NCBI GenBank assembly: GCA_021613335.1
Contig: JAJTWR010000377.1
Location: 1-64,000, forward strand
Reading direction: 5' to 3'
Length of the DNA: 64,000 nt
Source: Whitmania pigra
Lineage: Eukaryota > Annelida > Clitellata > Hirudinida > Haemopidae
Positions 1 to 11,144 of the stretch are shown here, one piece after another. The position numbers and the translations under genes were made by a program. How positions within the stretch are numbered: position 1 is the stretch's first letter; each line of letters opens with the position of its first letter. The notes beneath the pieces were generated by a model. It was given only the letters and a program-made list of their open reading frames with translations, made no database searches and was not told the origin of the DNA.

Positions 1-34
1 AACACGGCTTCAAATCGTCAATCTTCTCGAGCAT
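1..34 (-). CDS. Cytochrome P450 gene A, first exon only (partial)
   Basis: The complement of 32-34 is an ATG that opens a peptide reading MLEKIDDLKP, nearly the same as the first exon of genes D and G further on (MLEKIDALKP). In those genes this exon encodes the short N-terminal tail and membrane anchor of a CYP3-clan P450. The rest of gene A lies to the left of the window, so nothing can be said about its integrity. The flank from 35 onward matches the 5' flanks of D and G, which supports the start. Confidence 0.75.
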   Translation of the reverse strand, partial: MLEKIDDLKPC

Positions 35-840
35 TTTAGAAATACGAAATAGCGTCCCAAACCCAGCAAAAATTTATTTCGTTTAGCTTAGCCGAAGATT
101 TCACTTTCAACCATCACAGTTGCGCACATAAGCAGACAATGTCTTTTAAATGACAGGTCCAATAGAGGCTAATAGTGATGTAATCTTCAAGAATAAATGA
201 TTGTAAACAGACACAAGTGAGCTCTCTAAAAACAAATGAAGTAACGGAGCTCTGGAAACAATTAACTAAATATAGATTATTTAGTATATAAAACAAGGAT
301 CTCATATATATGCATATTTCTTATAGAAATCTTTAATCCTAACCCGGTTTTATTGAAACTTGAAATACTTGAGTACGTCGACTATTGGGTCATGCTAGAC
401 TGCTTTGCATAAAAATCGATAAATTATTTTGGATTTTATAGCCAATATAACCTCTTCTGGCCTTACGCTGGTGAGCTTAGGCTCATTCTGATTAATATTC
501 ATGACGTATCTTTTCATTTATATCGTAAGTTTTCCGTTTTATAATTTAGAGCAATTTTTGAATTATATTAAAACTATAAAAATTTAAATTACAATATTCA
601 GAATCTTTATATTGACATACCTCGCACCTCTGTAAATTTGTATGAATAAGATGGCTTAAGAGCTTAAACTAAGCTAAGAACTTTCATTGCTTCGCTTATT
701 TATGAAAAGACAGTGCGAGAGAATTTGCAATATTTTTGTTAATTAGTCACGTATAAAATTGCGCGCCTGCAAAACGACCGGCAAAGTTCCAATTTTGGTC
801 CTGGTACTGAATGTAGAAGCATCCTAAGATAAAAGCATTC
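35..840. other. 5' flank of gene A and non-coding spacer
   Basis: The first 240 or so bases match the 5' flanks of P450 genes D, G and J, for example the stretch with 'aagcagacaatgtctttt'. From about 280 on the sequence no longer matches the other spacers. It probably belongs to an element whose other end is the Helitron-like terminus at 13200. No coding region is supported here. Confidence 0.5.
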
Positions 841-1065
841 ACGAAGGTGATAACTGCCCCTGTTCTAGCCCCTTTTTAGGGCTATTTTGTAAAGGCTATT
901 AACCGATAGAGATAAAAAATGCGGATTGTTTTAAAAAATAGATCAAAAAAGGATCAAAGTGCCAGGGACGAGCATTCACAAAAAATAAAAAATTGGAACT
1001 ATTTTTTATTAATTAGATTTATTTAGGGTAGATCTCTGTGTGCGCTAGTCAAGTCAGTTACATAT

Positions 1066-1650
1066 TTGAATTCTCCTAAAAATATCTATCAGAATATGTA
1101 CAATTATATTTGCCTTAATATCCTGAAGTCTCCTGACGTTACCTACATACCTGTAATGGTCAGCCACCATGCCATACGAAATGGCAAATTCGAAGTAAGT
1201 TATTTTACTTCTAGAGCCATGTGCAGGTATGTAGTCTTTCCATTTCTTATAAAAAATGAGACGCATTTCTCAAGCCACCTTGTAGACCAGGTCAAAAAGG
1301 AAATATATTTTTACGACCCATTGGGCAAACAAAGTATTTCCGAACATATCAACTTTTTGAAATTTCTTTTTACGATAAAGCCGCATTGGAATATAGTTGA
1401 TGAATGGACAAAATGCAACTCTGCCAGTAAGAACTTCTTTAAACAAATTGACGGCTACAACTGTGGCATTTTCCTGCTGAAGCACATTGCCGCATTAGGA
1501 AGCGGTGATGATCCTCTTAATCCCTTTAATCCCAAAGAACGCAGGCAGAATTTTCAAAATGTGATCCTGATTTCATCGGACAGCATGGCTGAATGTTGTC
1601 TTTACTGCGGAGGACACATGGAAGCTAAGTGGGTACAATGCAGAATTGCC
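1066..1650 (+). pseudogene. Ulp1-type (C48) protease plus PHD-like tail, 5'- and 3'-truncated
   Basis: The frame matches the fuller copy at 21143-21921 almost residue for residue. The Ulp1 landmarks are visible: the His region THFSSHLVD, the Asp in YFYDPLG, and the Gln/Cys region FFKQIDGYNCGIF. The PHD-like tail begins CCLYCGG but is lost after WVQC, where it runs into a GTATAA-rich simple repeat (about 1655-1705). The upstream half of the protein is deleted, and the left TIR of A1 runs directly into the protease. This is an element-encoded gene that is no longer functional. Confidence 0.8.
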
Positions 1651-1973
1651 GTAAGTACTCAAAGAATGTACTTAAGTATAAGTACAAATATAAGTATAAG
1701 TACTTTTGGGGACCTTCATTGATCAGAAATAATATTCGTTATCTTCAATACAATGTTAAGACAAATGTAACAGAATTTACATTTATCAATAATTCGCTTA
1801 TAAATTGCATCACTTGCCAGTGCTTTATTGGCATCCACAGAAGCCAACAAATTTAGTGTGTGCGAGAAACACGGTAAATGAGAAGGCAGATAAATACATG
1901 ATTCTGATTCTGTCTGCTCAAAAAACTGTGATATTTTTAAATACTATTAGTCTCATCATCAATGTCGCATGCA

Positions 1974-2597
1974 TCAGATGGTTCCACCTCTAATATGCTT
2001 GGCAGAAAATTGTTTGAAGGCTTTAACAAAATTGCCCCCATTGTCAGTAACAACATGGACAATATTAGAACTGTCGAGGTCAAATTCGGTAAAGATGCTC
2101 ATAAGAGTGGATGCAATTTTGTCAAATGAATGAGTACCTCGAAATCGTCTAAATGCATGTGCTGCACTGTGACGACTGTAATCACTTTGGTTCAGCCAAT
2201 GGCACGTAACACCAATGTAACTTCGAGCATGATGAGTCCAGATGTCAGCTGTGGTGCATACATGTTCACAGTCATGTAATATCTTTTTCAGATTGCCTAC
2301 TATTGTATCAAACATAGAAAGCAGCCTGTTTTGTAGTGTTTCTTTACACATCACCTTGACTTTTGGATTGATCTCCTCGGTCATATTCCTGAACCCAGAA
2401 CTTTCTACAATAGAGGGAGGCTGCATCTCACTGACTTCAAAATCTACTATTAAATTTTCTGCTTTCTTTGGCGTTACTTGCCAGTACATTTCTGACACTT
2501 TTTTTTTTAATCCTATTCGAGCTTTTTTGACTGATAAACCTGGACTTTCATGGATATCAGAACTCTTACGCTTCACTGCTTTCTTCTGTTCGTGCAT
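1974..2597 (-). pseudogene. hAT transposase, N-terminal fragment
   Basis: The 207-residue open frame carries the middle section typical of hAT transposases: a TADIWTHHARSYIG stretch, an AFRRFRGTHS stretch, and HVVTDNGGNFVKAF, where the Asp of VVTDNG corresponds to a conserved acidic position of the RNase H-like fold. The zinc finger, insertion domain and C-terminal dimerisation region are missing. It abuts the left TIR of the element at 2605. No TIRs of its own were found, so it is a fragment, perhaps swept into A1. Confidence 0.75.
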
Positions 2598-2904
2598 CTT
2601 GTCGTAAGGCTTTGAGCGCCGGTAACGTAAAATTCCTTAACGCGCTTGAAATTTTAAAAACATATTTAAAATCTGCAGATTATTTCCTTTCTAAAAATAT
2701 ATGTTTCGTTAACGTATCTCCAGCGCAAGTACCAAAATTTAATTTTAAAAAAAGGCCGATTTCGTGTTTACCATAAATATAAAAACGCTTTACTTTTGTT
2801 TAAAAAATGTAAAACATGTACCAGTAATATAAATTTTTTATTTTTAATGAAAACATAAGTTAAAATGTTTTAGTGAAAAAAAACTGGAACTTTCCATGAG
2901 CTTG

Positions 2905-3430
2905 CTATACGACACTATAATACTGCATGGAAAAGCAGCACATAAATGAACTGCCATTCCATTGGTGCGTTTTTTTCGATATGTTAACTATGTGGGCCCG
3001 TCTGTTGCAGACATCGCATTGTACCCATTGTAACCACTGTCGTCCTCCGTCGATCCACAATAAAGGAATGTGTTGGTCTGAAAGACGAAGAATTTCTTTT
3101 GCATATGACATCCGAATATCATCTGGGGCTATCCCATCAATTGGATAATCACCCTCTTCGTCCATAGCCCGAAGCGTAAAAGCTACATAAATGCCACAGT
3201 TGTGACTATCGCGTTGCACATCTGTCCAATGTCCCTCTTCATCGTAAAGTTCATCCACCTGTTATTTTTTGAGCTTCTGCAAAATGAATCAAAAAATCTC
3301 TTTATCTTTTCCAGGTTTCGACTCTATCCGACATCGGATCGTAAAATAGTACTTCTTTTGAGTCATTTATAACAATGAAAAACAAAGTGACTGCCTCCGT
3401 CATTATAAGGAATAAGAACGTATTTGGAGT
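2905..3430 (-). pseudogene. Ulp1-type protease of element C, split by a hAT insertion
   Basis: Reading the minus strand, the upstream part lies at about 12310-12251 (YVLIPYN-like start and NYNFNS). The frame then jumps across the hAT element to 3422, continuing with VLIPYNDG and a His-containing segment. It is followed by EVLFYDPMSD (Asp) and RDSHNCGIYVAF (Cys), then a Cys-rich WVQCDVC tail like a PHD remnant. Frameshifts separate these blocks at about 3370 and 3270. The target duplication TTTGGAGT sits exactly at the break, which shows that the gene was continuous before the insertion. Confidence 0.75.
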
Positions 3431-3519
3431 CAGTGGCGCAACCAGCGAAAAATGCTGGAGGGGCTCAAATTTAGAAAAGGGACGAAAGCCCGACGCAGTC
3501 GAAAAATTTTTGAAACTGT

Positions 3520-4831
3520 TCAAATCAAAAGAAGTGCAGTAGTTGTTTTGTTCTCAGATATTCTCAATAAACTTTGCAAACGACAGGCAGACATAGTCGT
3601 CCTGAGATGACTTTTAATAAGGCGAAGTTTAAAAAATGCCCTTTCTGCATCTGATGACTTAACTGGCAGAGTAAGAGCAAAAGCGAGCAAATAATGCAAC
3701 TCGGGCTGAATGCTTGTGGCACAGAAAAGATCTTGCAGTTCGATACATGCATTGGGATCAGACTGATCAGCACGTAAACTTGTCGATGTGAATTGAAGCT
3801 GTCTTCGCACAGTTTCAGCATCTTTTCCATGAAGGTTGCAGAATTCCGAAAGCTCGGGAGTCATTGTGCCATTCTGCAAAGTATCAAGAGCAGCCAAGGC
3901 AGGGTTGTCAAAACGACTGGTTATCTGATGATTTACCAGATCAATAATTTCATAATATTCCTCGAGCTTGAGCTGAGCTGTTTTCCAATTGCCATGCGTT
4001 GACCAAATTGGCATAGCTTGCAATACCACAGAATCTTTAAGCTTGGCTGGTAGATGACGTTTTCTTGTTTGTCTGCCTGAATTAAATTAAAAATGAAAAA
4101 TCAAAAACACAGTTATTTTATTGTATTATTTGTTATGTTTTATTATTTATATATTTTATTTTACAAAAATCAGTTATTGTGGGCCTCCATCCAGAGAAAT
4201 TAGATTTTGTTCCGCATGGAATAAATCTTCATAGCATAAATGATATTTCAATGATTTCATGACAGTAGACTGAGTAGATTATAGACTAGAGTAGGCTATA
4301 ATTAATATTATAATTATCTAAATACTTTAAATGTATTATTTTTTATTGACTTATTATTTTGAATATAATAATACCTTCTGGTTCTTGGATATTCATTTGA
4401 TTGTCTTCCGAATTCTTCAATGATAACGAATTTGTACATTCCTTTGAGTTCTGAACTAAATCAGTGAATGCTTTCTCTGTTCTCATTTGCGATAAATAGG
4501 TGATAAGCATCTTTACATGCTTCTGAGCACCCACAAGATTTAAAACTTGACTTTGAAGTGCCTGGCTCAATTCTGATATAGGACATAATGTTGCGTAGAG
4601 AGTAGATACTGTGTCCTGAAATTTTGCATCCAGTGTTTCTGAAATCGATTCCAATCTCATCTTATATAAAGCATCTTTAATACATGTTAATTTGTTGTGA
4701 AATATACGAAGATTTCGAGTTCTGGCAATAAATCGATTACCGCTGATTGACAACAGCCTGCAATGCTTTGTTCCCTTTTCTTCCTTTTTTTGAGGTTCAG
4801 CGTTTTCAAGTAACTGGTCTAATTCTTCCAT
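3520..4831 (-). pseudogene. hAT transposase (DUF4371/ZMYM-like), broken
   Basis: Two frames, 4343-4831 and 3520-4029, give the C-terminal half of a hAT transposase. The second holds the dimerisation motif LPVKSSDAERAFFKLRLIKS and SHLRTTMSACRLQSLL. A further remnant at about 5040-5160 reads CWSHNLQL, the usual WxxH-type motif. Stops and frameshifts lie between the parts, and a spacer at about 4030-4340 has no frame. It is the transposase of the hAT element that contains it and is now dead. Confidence 0.8.
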
Positions 4832-5537
4832 TTCTCCTTCATTTGACTGTGCAATCTATATTAAATTTTTTTAAATAACATAACACCAAGTTATTAAAAA
4901 TTACTTCTGATATGGAGCGTAAACTAAAAATAAATACGACTGGTATCCTACCTCATTATATTTATTATCTTCTGCCTCTATCTGTGCTAGTTCTTCAAGT
5001 AGGTATCGTTCCATAATTGATGTCCGATGTGCCGATGACGACACACATGATTACACTTGATTTTTCCAAAACATAAAGCTGCTGCTGTCATCTGCTGCAT
5101 GGCTCATAACTAGTTGCAAATTATGTGACCAGCACCATGTATAGAAAATCAAAGATCCTAAATTCATGAAGTAACAGGGTTCGTGATTGTTGTGCCTATG
5201 GCATATTGAGAATTCCTTACCCCCCCCCCACACACACACAAAAAAAAACTCATCGGATTTGGAAAAAATGCAGGGTCTCTCCTATTAGCCCCCCCCCCCC
5301 CCCCCCCTAGTTGCGCCACTTGTCTTCCACCAGCAGACACTTATATCATGGTAAAAACCTAGTCTTTAACGTAGCTGAAGTTAGCAGACACTTAAATTTA
5401 ATTTCTAATGCGAAATTTCAAATCATAATATTTGGAAACTACGTTTCAAATGCTTTTCAAAAATGTTTATAAATAAATTGACGGAAGATTTTAAAATTTT
5501 TGAAGTTATTAGAAATTTGAGGAATTCGTTCAAAGTC

Positions 5538-8286
5538 TTCTTACTCAGTAACTACAATTTTTCGACTGACGAAATGTGCATCAAAATGTTCGTTAAGATT
5601 TCTACTTTCCAAATATGTATACCTTATTAGCCGAAAAAGATGTGGAACAACATAAGTGCTTAAAATATCGCGAGACATCTTAAGCGGAAGTCCTTCCATT
5701 AATGGAATGTCTTGCAAGTCTTCTTACTCAGTAACTACAATTTTTCGACTGACGAAATGTGCATCAAAATGTTCGTTAAGATTTCTACTTTCCAAATATG
5801 TATACCTTATTAGCCGAAAAAGATGTGGAACAACATAAGTGCTTAAAATATCGCGAGACATCTTAAGCGGAAGTCCTTCCATTAATGGAATGTCTTGCAA
5901 GTCTTCTTACTCAGTAACTACAATTTTTCGACTGACGAAATGTGCATCAAAATGTTCGTTAAGATTTCTACTTTCCAAATATGTATACCTTATTAGCTGA
6001 AAATTTTGTGGGAACAACATAAGTGCTTAAAATATCGCGAGACATCTTAAGCGGAAGTCCTTCCATTAATGGAATGTCTTGCAAGTCTTCTTACTCAGTA
6101 ACTACAATTTTTCGACTGACGAAATGTGCATCAAAATGTTCGTTAAGATTTCTACTTTCCAAATATGTATACCTTATTAGCCGAAAAAGATGGGGAACAA
6201 CATAAGTGCTTAAAATATCGCGAGACATCTTAAGCGGAAGTCCTTCCATTAATGGAATGTCTTGCAAGTCTTCTTACTCAGTAACTACAATTTTTCGACT
6301 GACGAAATGTGCATCAAAATGTTCGTTAAGATTTCTACTTTCCAAATATGTATACCTTATTAGCTGAAAATTTTGGGGAACAACATAAGTGCTTAAAATA
6401 TCGCGAGACATCTTAAGCGGAAGTCCTTCCATTAATGGAATGTCTTGCAAGTCTTCTTACTCAGTAACTACAATTTTTCGACTGACGAAATGTGCATCAA
6501 AATGTTCGTTAAGATTTCTACTTTCCAAATATGTATACCTTATTAGCTGAAAATTTTGGGGAACAACATAAGTGCTTAAAATATCGCGAGACATCTTAAG
6601 CGGAAGTCCTTCCATTAATGGAATGTCTTGCAAGTCTTCTTACTCAGTAACTACAATTTTTCGACTGACGAAATGTGCATCAAAATGTTCGTTAAGATTT
6701 CTACTTTCCAAATATGTATACCTTATTAGCTGAAAATTTTGGGGAACAACATAAGTGCTTAAAATATCGCGAGACATCTTAAGCGGAAGTCCTTCCATTA
6801 ATGGAATGTCTTGCAAGTCTTCTTACTCAGTAACTACAATTTTTCGACTGACGAAATGTGCATCAAAATGTTCGTTAAGATTTCTACTTTCCAAATATGT
6901 ATACCTTATTAGCTGAAAAAGATGGGGAACAACATAAGTGCTTAAAATATCGCGAGACATCTTAAGCGGAAGTCCTTCCATTAATGGAATGTCTTGCAAG
7001 TCTTCTTACTCAGTAACTACAATTTTTCGACTGACGAAATGTGCATCAAAATGTTCGTTAAGATTTCTACTTTCCAAATATGTATACCTTATTAGCTGAT
7101 AATTTTGGGGAACAACATAAGTGCTTAAAATATCGCGAGACATCTTAAGCGGAAGTCCTTCCATTAATGGAATGTCTTGCAAGTCTTCTTACTCAGTAAC
7201 TACAATTTTTCGACTGACGAAATGTGCATCAAAATGTTCGTTAAGATTTCTACTTTCCAAATATGTATACCTTATTAGCTGAAAATTTTGGGGAACAACA
7301 TAAGTGCTTAAAATATCGCGAGACATCTTAAGCGGAAGTCCTTCCATTAATGGAATGTCTTGCAAGTCTTCTTACTCAGTAACTACAATTTTTCGACTGA
7401 CGAAATGTGCATCAAAATGTTCGTTAAGATTTCTACTTTCCAAATATGTATACCTTATTAGCTGAAAATTTTGGGGAACAACATAAGTGCTTAAAATATC
7501 GCGAGACATCTTAAGCGGAAGTCCTTCCATTAATGGAATGTCTTGCAAGTCTTCTTACTCAGTAACTACAATTTTTCGACTGACGAAATGTGCATCAAAA
7601 TGTTCGTTAAGATTTCTACTTTCCAAATATGTATACCTTATTAGCTGAAAATTTTGGGGAACAACATAAGTGCTTAAAATATCGCGAGACATCTTAAGCG
7701 GAAGTCCTTCCATTAATGGAATGTCTTGCAAGTCTTCTTACTCAGTAACTACAATTTTTCGACTGACGAAATGTGCATCAAAATGTTCGTTAAGATTTCT
7801 ACTTTCCAAATATGTATACCTTATTAGCTGAAAAGATTTGGGGAACAACATAAGTGCTTAAAATATCGCGAGACATCTTAAGCGGAAGTCCTTCCATTAA
7901 TGGAATGTCTTGCAAGTCTTCTTACTCAGTAACTACAATTTTTCGACTGACGAAATGTGCATCAAAATGTTCGTTAAGATTTCTACTTTCCAAATATGTA
8001 TACCTTATTAGCTGAAAATTTTGGGGAACAACATAAGTGCTTAAAATATCGCGAGACATCTTAAGCGGAAGTCCTTCCATTAATGGAATGTCTTGCAAGT
8101 CTTCTTACTCAGTAACTACAATTTTTCGACTGACGAAATGTGCATCAAAATGTTCGTTAAGATTTCTACTTTCCAAATATGTATACCTTATTAGCCGAAA
8201 AAGATGTGGAACAACATAAGTGCTTAAAATATCGCGAGACATCTTAAGCGGAAGTCCTTCCAGTATTTAATTGCCGTACGAGTTCT
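5538..8286. repeat. Tandem satellite, about 15 units of 183 bp
   Basis: Unit starts marked by 'ttcttactca' fall at 5538, 5721, 5904, 6088, 6271, 6454, 6637, 6820, 7003, 7186, 7369, 7552, 7735, 7919 and 8102, so the period is 183 with two 184-bp units. Units differ at only a few sites, mainly around the 'gaaaattttgggg' versus 'gaaaaagatggg' segment. A diverged half-unit follows at 8284-8360. The short open frames within it are by-products of the repeat. The array sits next to the left TIR of element D. Confidence 0.97.
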
Positions 8287-8360
8287 TTTACTCAATAATC
8301 ACGAAGTTTAGACTGATCAAATAAATGTGCATCAAAATGTTCCTTAAGATTTCAACTTTG

Positions 8361-9246
8361 TTTTATAAACATATTCGCTTATGGATCTGCATAAATACCA
8401 AAACATCCCAATCCTCGAACGCTAGTATTTACATGCTTGCATTTTATCATGTCGAAAATGAACTAAGCTTCCGATATTATGTCATTGATGAAATCCAATT
8501 TGGAAGCCACGGTCGTAAATAGACCATAAGCAATTAGATTCGTAGTTATCATAAAGAGTAAGTTCCTAAAGTAGCTTCCTTGCTTAGGCAGGCTTCCCGT
8601 CCTTTGAAGTATTTGATTTGCTAACTAATACTTGATCTTTGTCTTAAAATGATTACTCGTGAAATCTGAATGCGCACAATGTCAACCTAATAGGAAGTTG
8701 AACCAACAGTTCAAAGAAAAGGGAATTTCAATGAAGAATTGTAGAGAGTGTGGTAGTCTTGTTATATATGTGGATATGAACGCAATAAAATGTAATTGAT
8801 TATAACTATATTCCATGTTCAATCATAATTCTATTTCAGCATCAATTATACTACTCTGAATTCATTCCACATTTTTTACGTGAAATGGATCGTGCAGAAT
8901 TGGTAAATTCTGGAGCAAAAGCAAATAGATTTTATCATCCTAATTTCATGGCCAAATTTTTAAGAACTTTGTGCCAACTCTGCCATTTTGGACAAACTTG
9001 ATGCAGGGTTAGTATATTGAATGTTATACGACAACCACAAATGTAACATAATATAATATTTAAGGAGACCTTGGGTGACATGGAACTGGTAAACCATACC
9101 AGAGTTTATCCGAAATATATAATCGCCACAGAAGTAGTTCCAATCAGGTTTTTGACTAGAATGTTTCTAACTGAGTTATAACTTGTTAGTAATTATATAA
9201 TAATTATAATGAAGACCTACACAAAAGCAATAGAACCTAAGGCCTC
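8361..9246 (+). other. Possible upstream exons of the Ulp1-PHD gene
   Basis: At about 8655-8800 one frame shows two Cys pairs (SECAQCQ and CRECGS), like a zinc ribbon. At about 8840-9001 a frame follows a good 3' splice site (ttctatttcag) and reads SEFIPHFLREMD, but it ends in a stop. At about 9065-9148 another reads GDMELVNHTRVYPKY. They may be exons of a longer transcript or decayed coding sequence. I cannot join them in frame with certainty. Confidence 0.35.
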
Positions 9247-11144
9247 ATGGAAAAAAGCCAATGGATCCTCAAGAATAACAGGAACTTGGTGATCCATTCA
9301 AGACTGGATGATTTTATAATAAATTACAGAGACTTAAACAGAGGGCTCCTTGATAGATTTTGTGAAACTTCAGGCCTGGAGCCCAGCACAGTAAAGCTAA
9401 GAAGTATTTTTCTTAATTCAATGATTATAACACATTTATGTTTATGACAGGCATGTGTAAAAGCCATTGGAAAAATTGCCAAAGAAGTTTGCAGAGGCAG
9501 GAAAAAAAGCTCCAAATCCATTTATGTAAATGATATTATATCTCCAATGGATTTTGAACTGGTAAGATTATTCTTGAAATAATTTAGTGCATTATACATA
9601 TTGATTATTGCATACAGTCTAAGACAGAGGATGATGATGACATTGTTATTGCTGATGATGGTCCTGAACCTAAGAAGAAGGTGATATCTCTAGCAGTTAC
9701 AGATAATTAATTTATAAAATAATCCCATCATTAATTTTGGTTTCAACAGAAAATGAATCTCACCAGGCAAGAGACATTCTTGACAGAACTTAATGTGCAG
9801 GAAAAGGCAAGCATTTTTATTTACTAAAATTTAGCTTATGTAATGATACATGTGTTAGCGTGTCGGTGATGGTAATGATCATGATGTGGGGTGTTCGGAA
9901 CCTAGTCCGCACTGCCAGGGAGCATTCTTGATATTGGTTCTATATATTCAGTAGCAGGATAATTGCATTGTTGGTTTGGTTACATAAGGCATTCAAAATG
10001 TCTAAATAAATATTTTAGTATGTATCACAATCATGTTGCATTTCTTCCTTGCCAAATGTTTTTCAATTTTGTTATCAACTTCAGGACATGTTACAAAATG
10101 ATGAGACAATCAAGATGAATGCAAAAGAAACAAATGTGAACCAAGTGATATTTTAACATTTTAAAATTAAAAGTCATGGAAAGCAATCAGTTAATTTCCA
10201 TGTTTCAGGCATCTGATATACAGCCAGTCACATATGGAGTTGTGCAGTTGGTGGCAAGTGGAAGAAGGGTAAGTGCCAAACTGCTGTAGTTTAAAATGAA
10301 AAACAGATGCAACTACAAACCAAAATATACTTTGTGAGAATGCTATTGCTAAACAAAATTTTTCTAGGCTTCAAGGACCAGCCCCAGAATGACCGACAAA
10401 CCATTCATCGACAAGAAAAAATATCACCACATTCTGGCAAGCCGGAGAAAATGGTTCACCTCTGAGCATATCAACATGGCCATGTATTACATGGCCAACA
10501 AGTTTGAACACATTGACGGTTTTTTTGATTCTGAAATTATAAGTTGTGTAAGGCGCAATTCGTCCATTGAATACCCAACATCAAAATTTGTGCAGATAAT
10601 CAATGTGAAAAAATCTCACTGGATTACAATAAGTAATTTAAGGTGCAGCGACAGCCACATTGATGTGTACGACAGTATGAGAAGTTCATACCAAGACCGA
10701 GACAAATTTCTGATGTGGTATTTGGGACGCTCATTTTGCACTAAGTCTTTAACACTATTACAACATGACGTTCAACAGCAATCAAATGCCTATGACTGTG
10801 GACCCTATGCAATTGCTTTTGCTTTAACACTATGTCTTGGTATAGATCCCAGCATGTGCAGTTACGATGAAGAAGGACTGAGAAGTGGTATCAGACAGAT
10901 CTTCGCCAGTGAGGAACTTATCCCGTTACAATCTGGTCACAGGAGATCAGGGTTGCCAAGGACAATTGATGTAGAAATTTATTGCATCTGTCAAGTGGCT
11001 TACCAGGGGGATGGCACTGCGAACATGGTAGATTGTGATATGTGTGGGAGGTGGTACCATGATGATTGTGTGCAAGCACCAAAGAGTTCGCTGAGGCAGA
11101 CGTGGCATTGTCATGATTGTATTAGTAATAATATTATTTTATGA
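9247..11144 (+). CDS. Ulp1-type SUMO protease-like protein with PHD finger, seven exons
   Basis: Exons at 9247-9390, 9451-9561, 9618-9680, 9750-9806, 10085-10135, 10209-10268 and 10368-11144 join in one frame of about 420 residues. All introns are phase 0, with AG acceptors and GT donors, except a GC donor after 9806. The last exon carries the C48 peptidase fold: the His in KKSHWITIS, the Asp in IDVYDS, and the Gln/Cys in QQQSNAYDCGPYA. A C4HC3 PHD finger follows from about residue 360: YCICQ, DCDMCGRWYHDDC, then WHCHDC. The third exon is acidic (EDDDD). Ulp1 proteases cut SUMO or similar modifiers, and PHD fingers usually bind histone tails. Here the target is unknown. The gene lies inside transposon D, so it is most likely element cargo. 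The start is the first ATG of exon 1, and earlier exons are possible. Confidence 0.8.

Noticed and set aside
3793..4002. Plus-strand frame over the hAT transposase
   Set aside because: It is antisense to a recognisable transposase and has no features of its own.
5656..8219. Repeated 60-residue open frames in the 183-bp array
   Set aside because: They are the same frame of the satellite unit read again and again across unit borders. There is no start context or domain, and the frame is lost in most units by small variants.
5538..8286. CRISPR array
   Set aside because: The repeats are 183 bp long with no unique spacers, and the context is eukaryotic.
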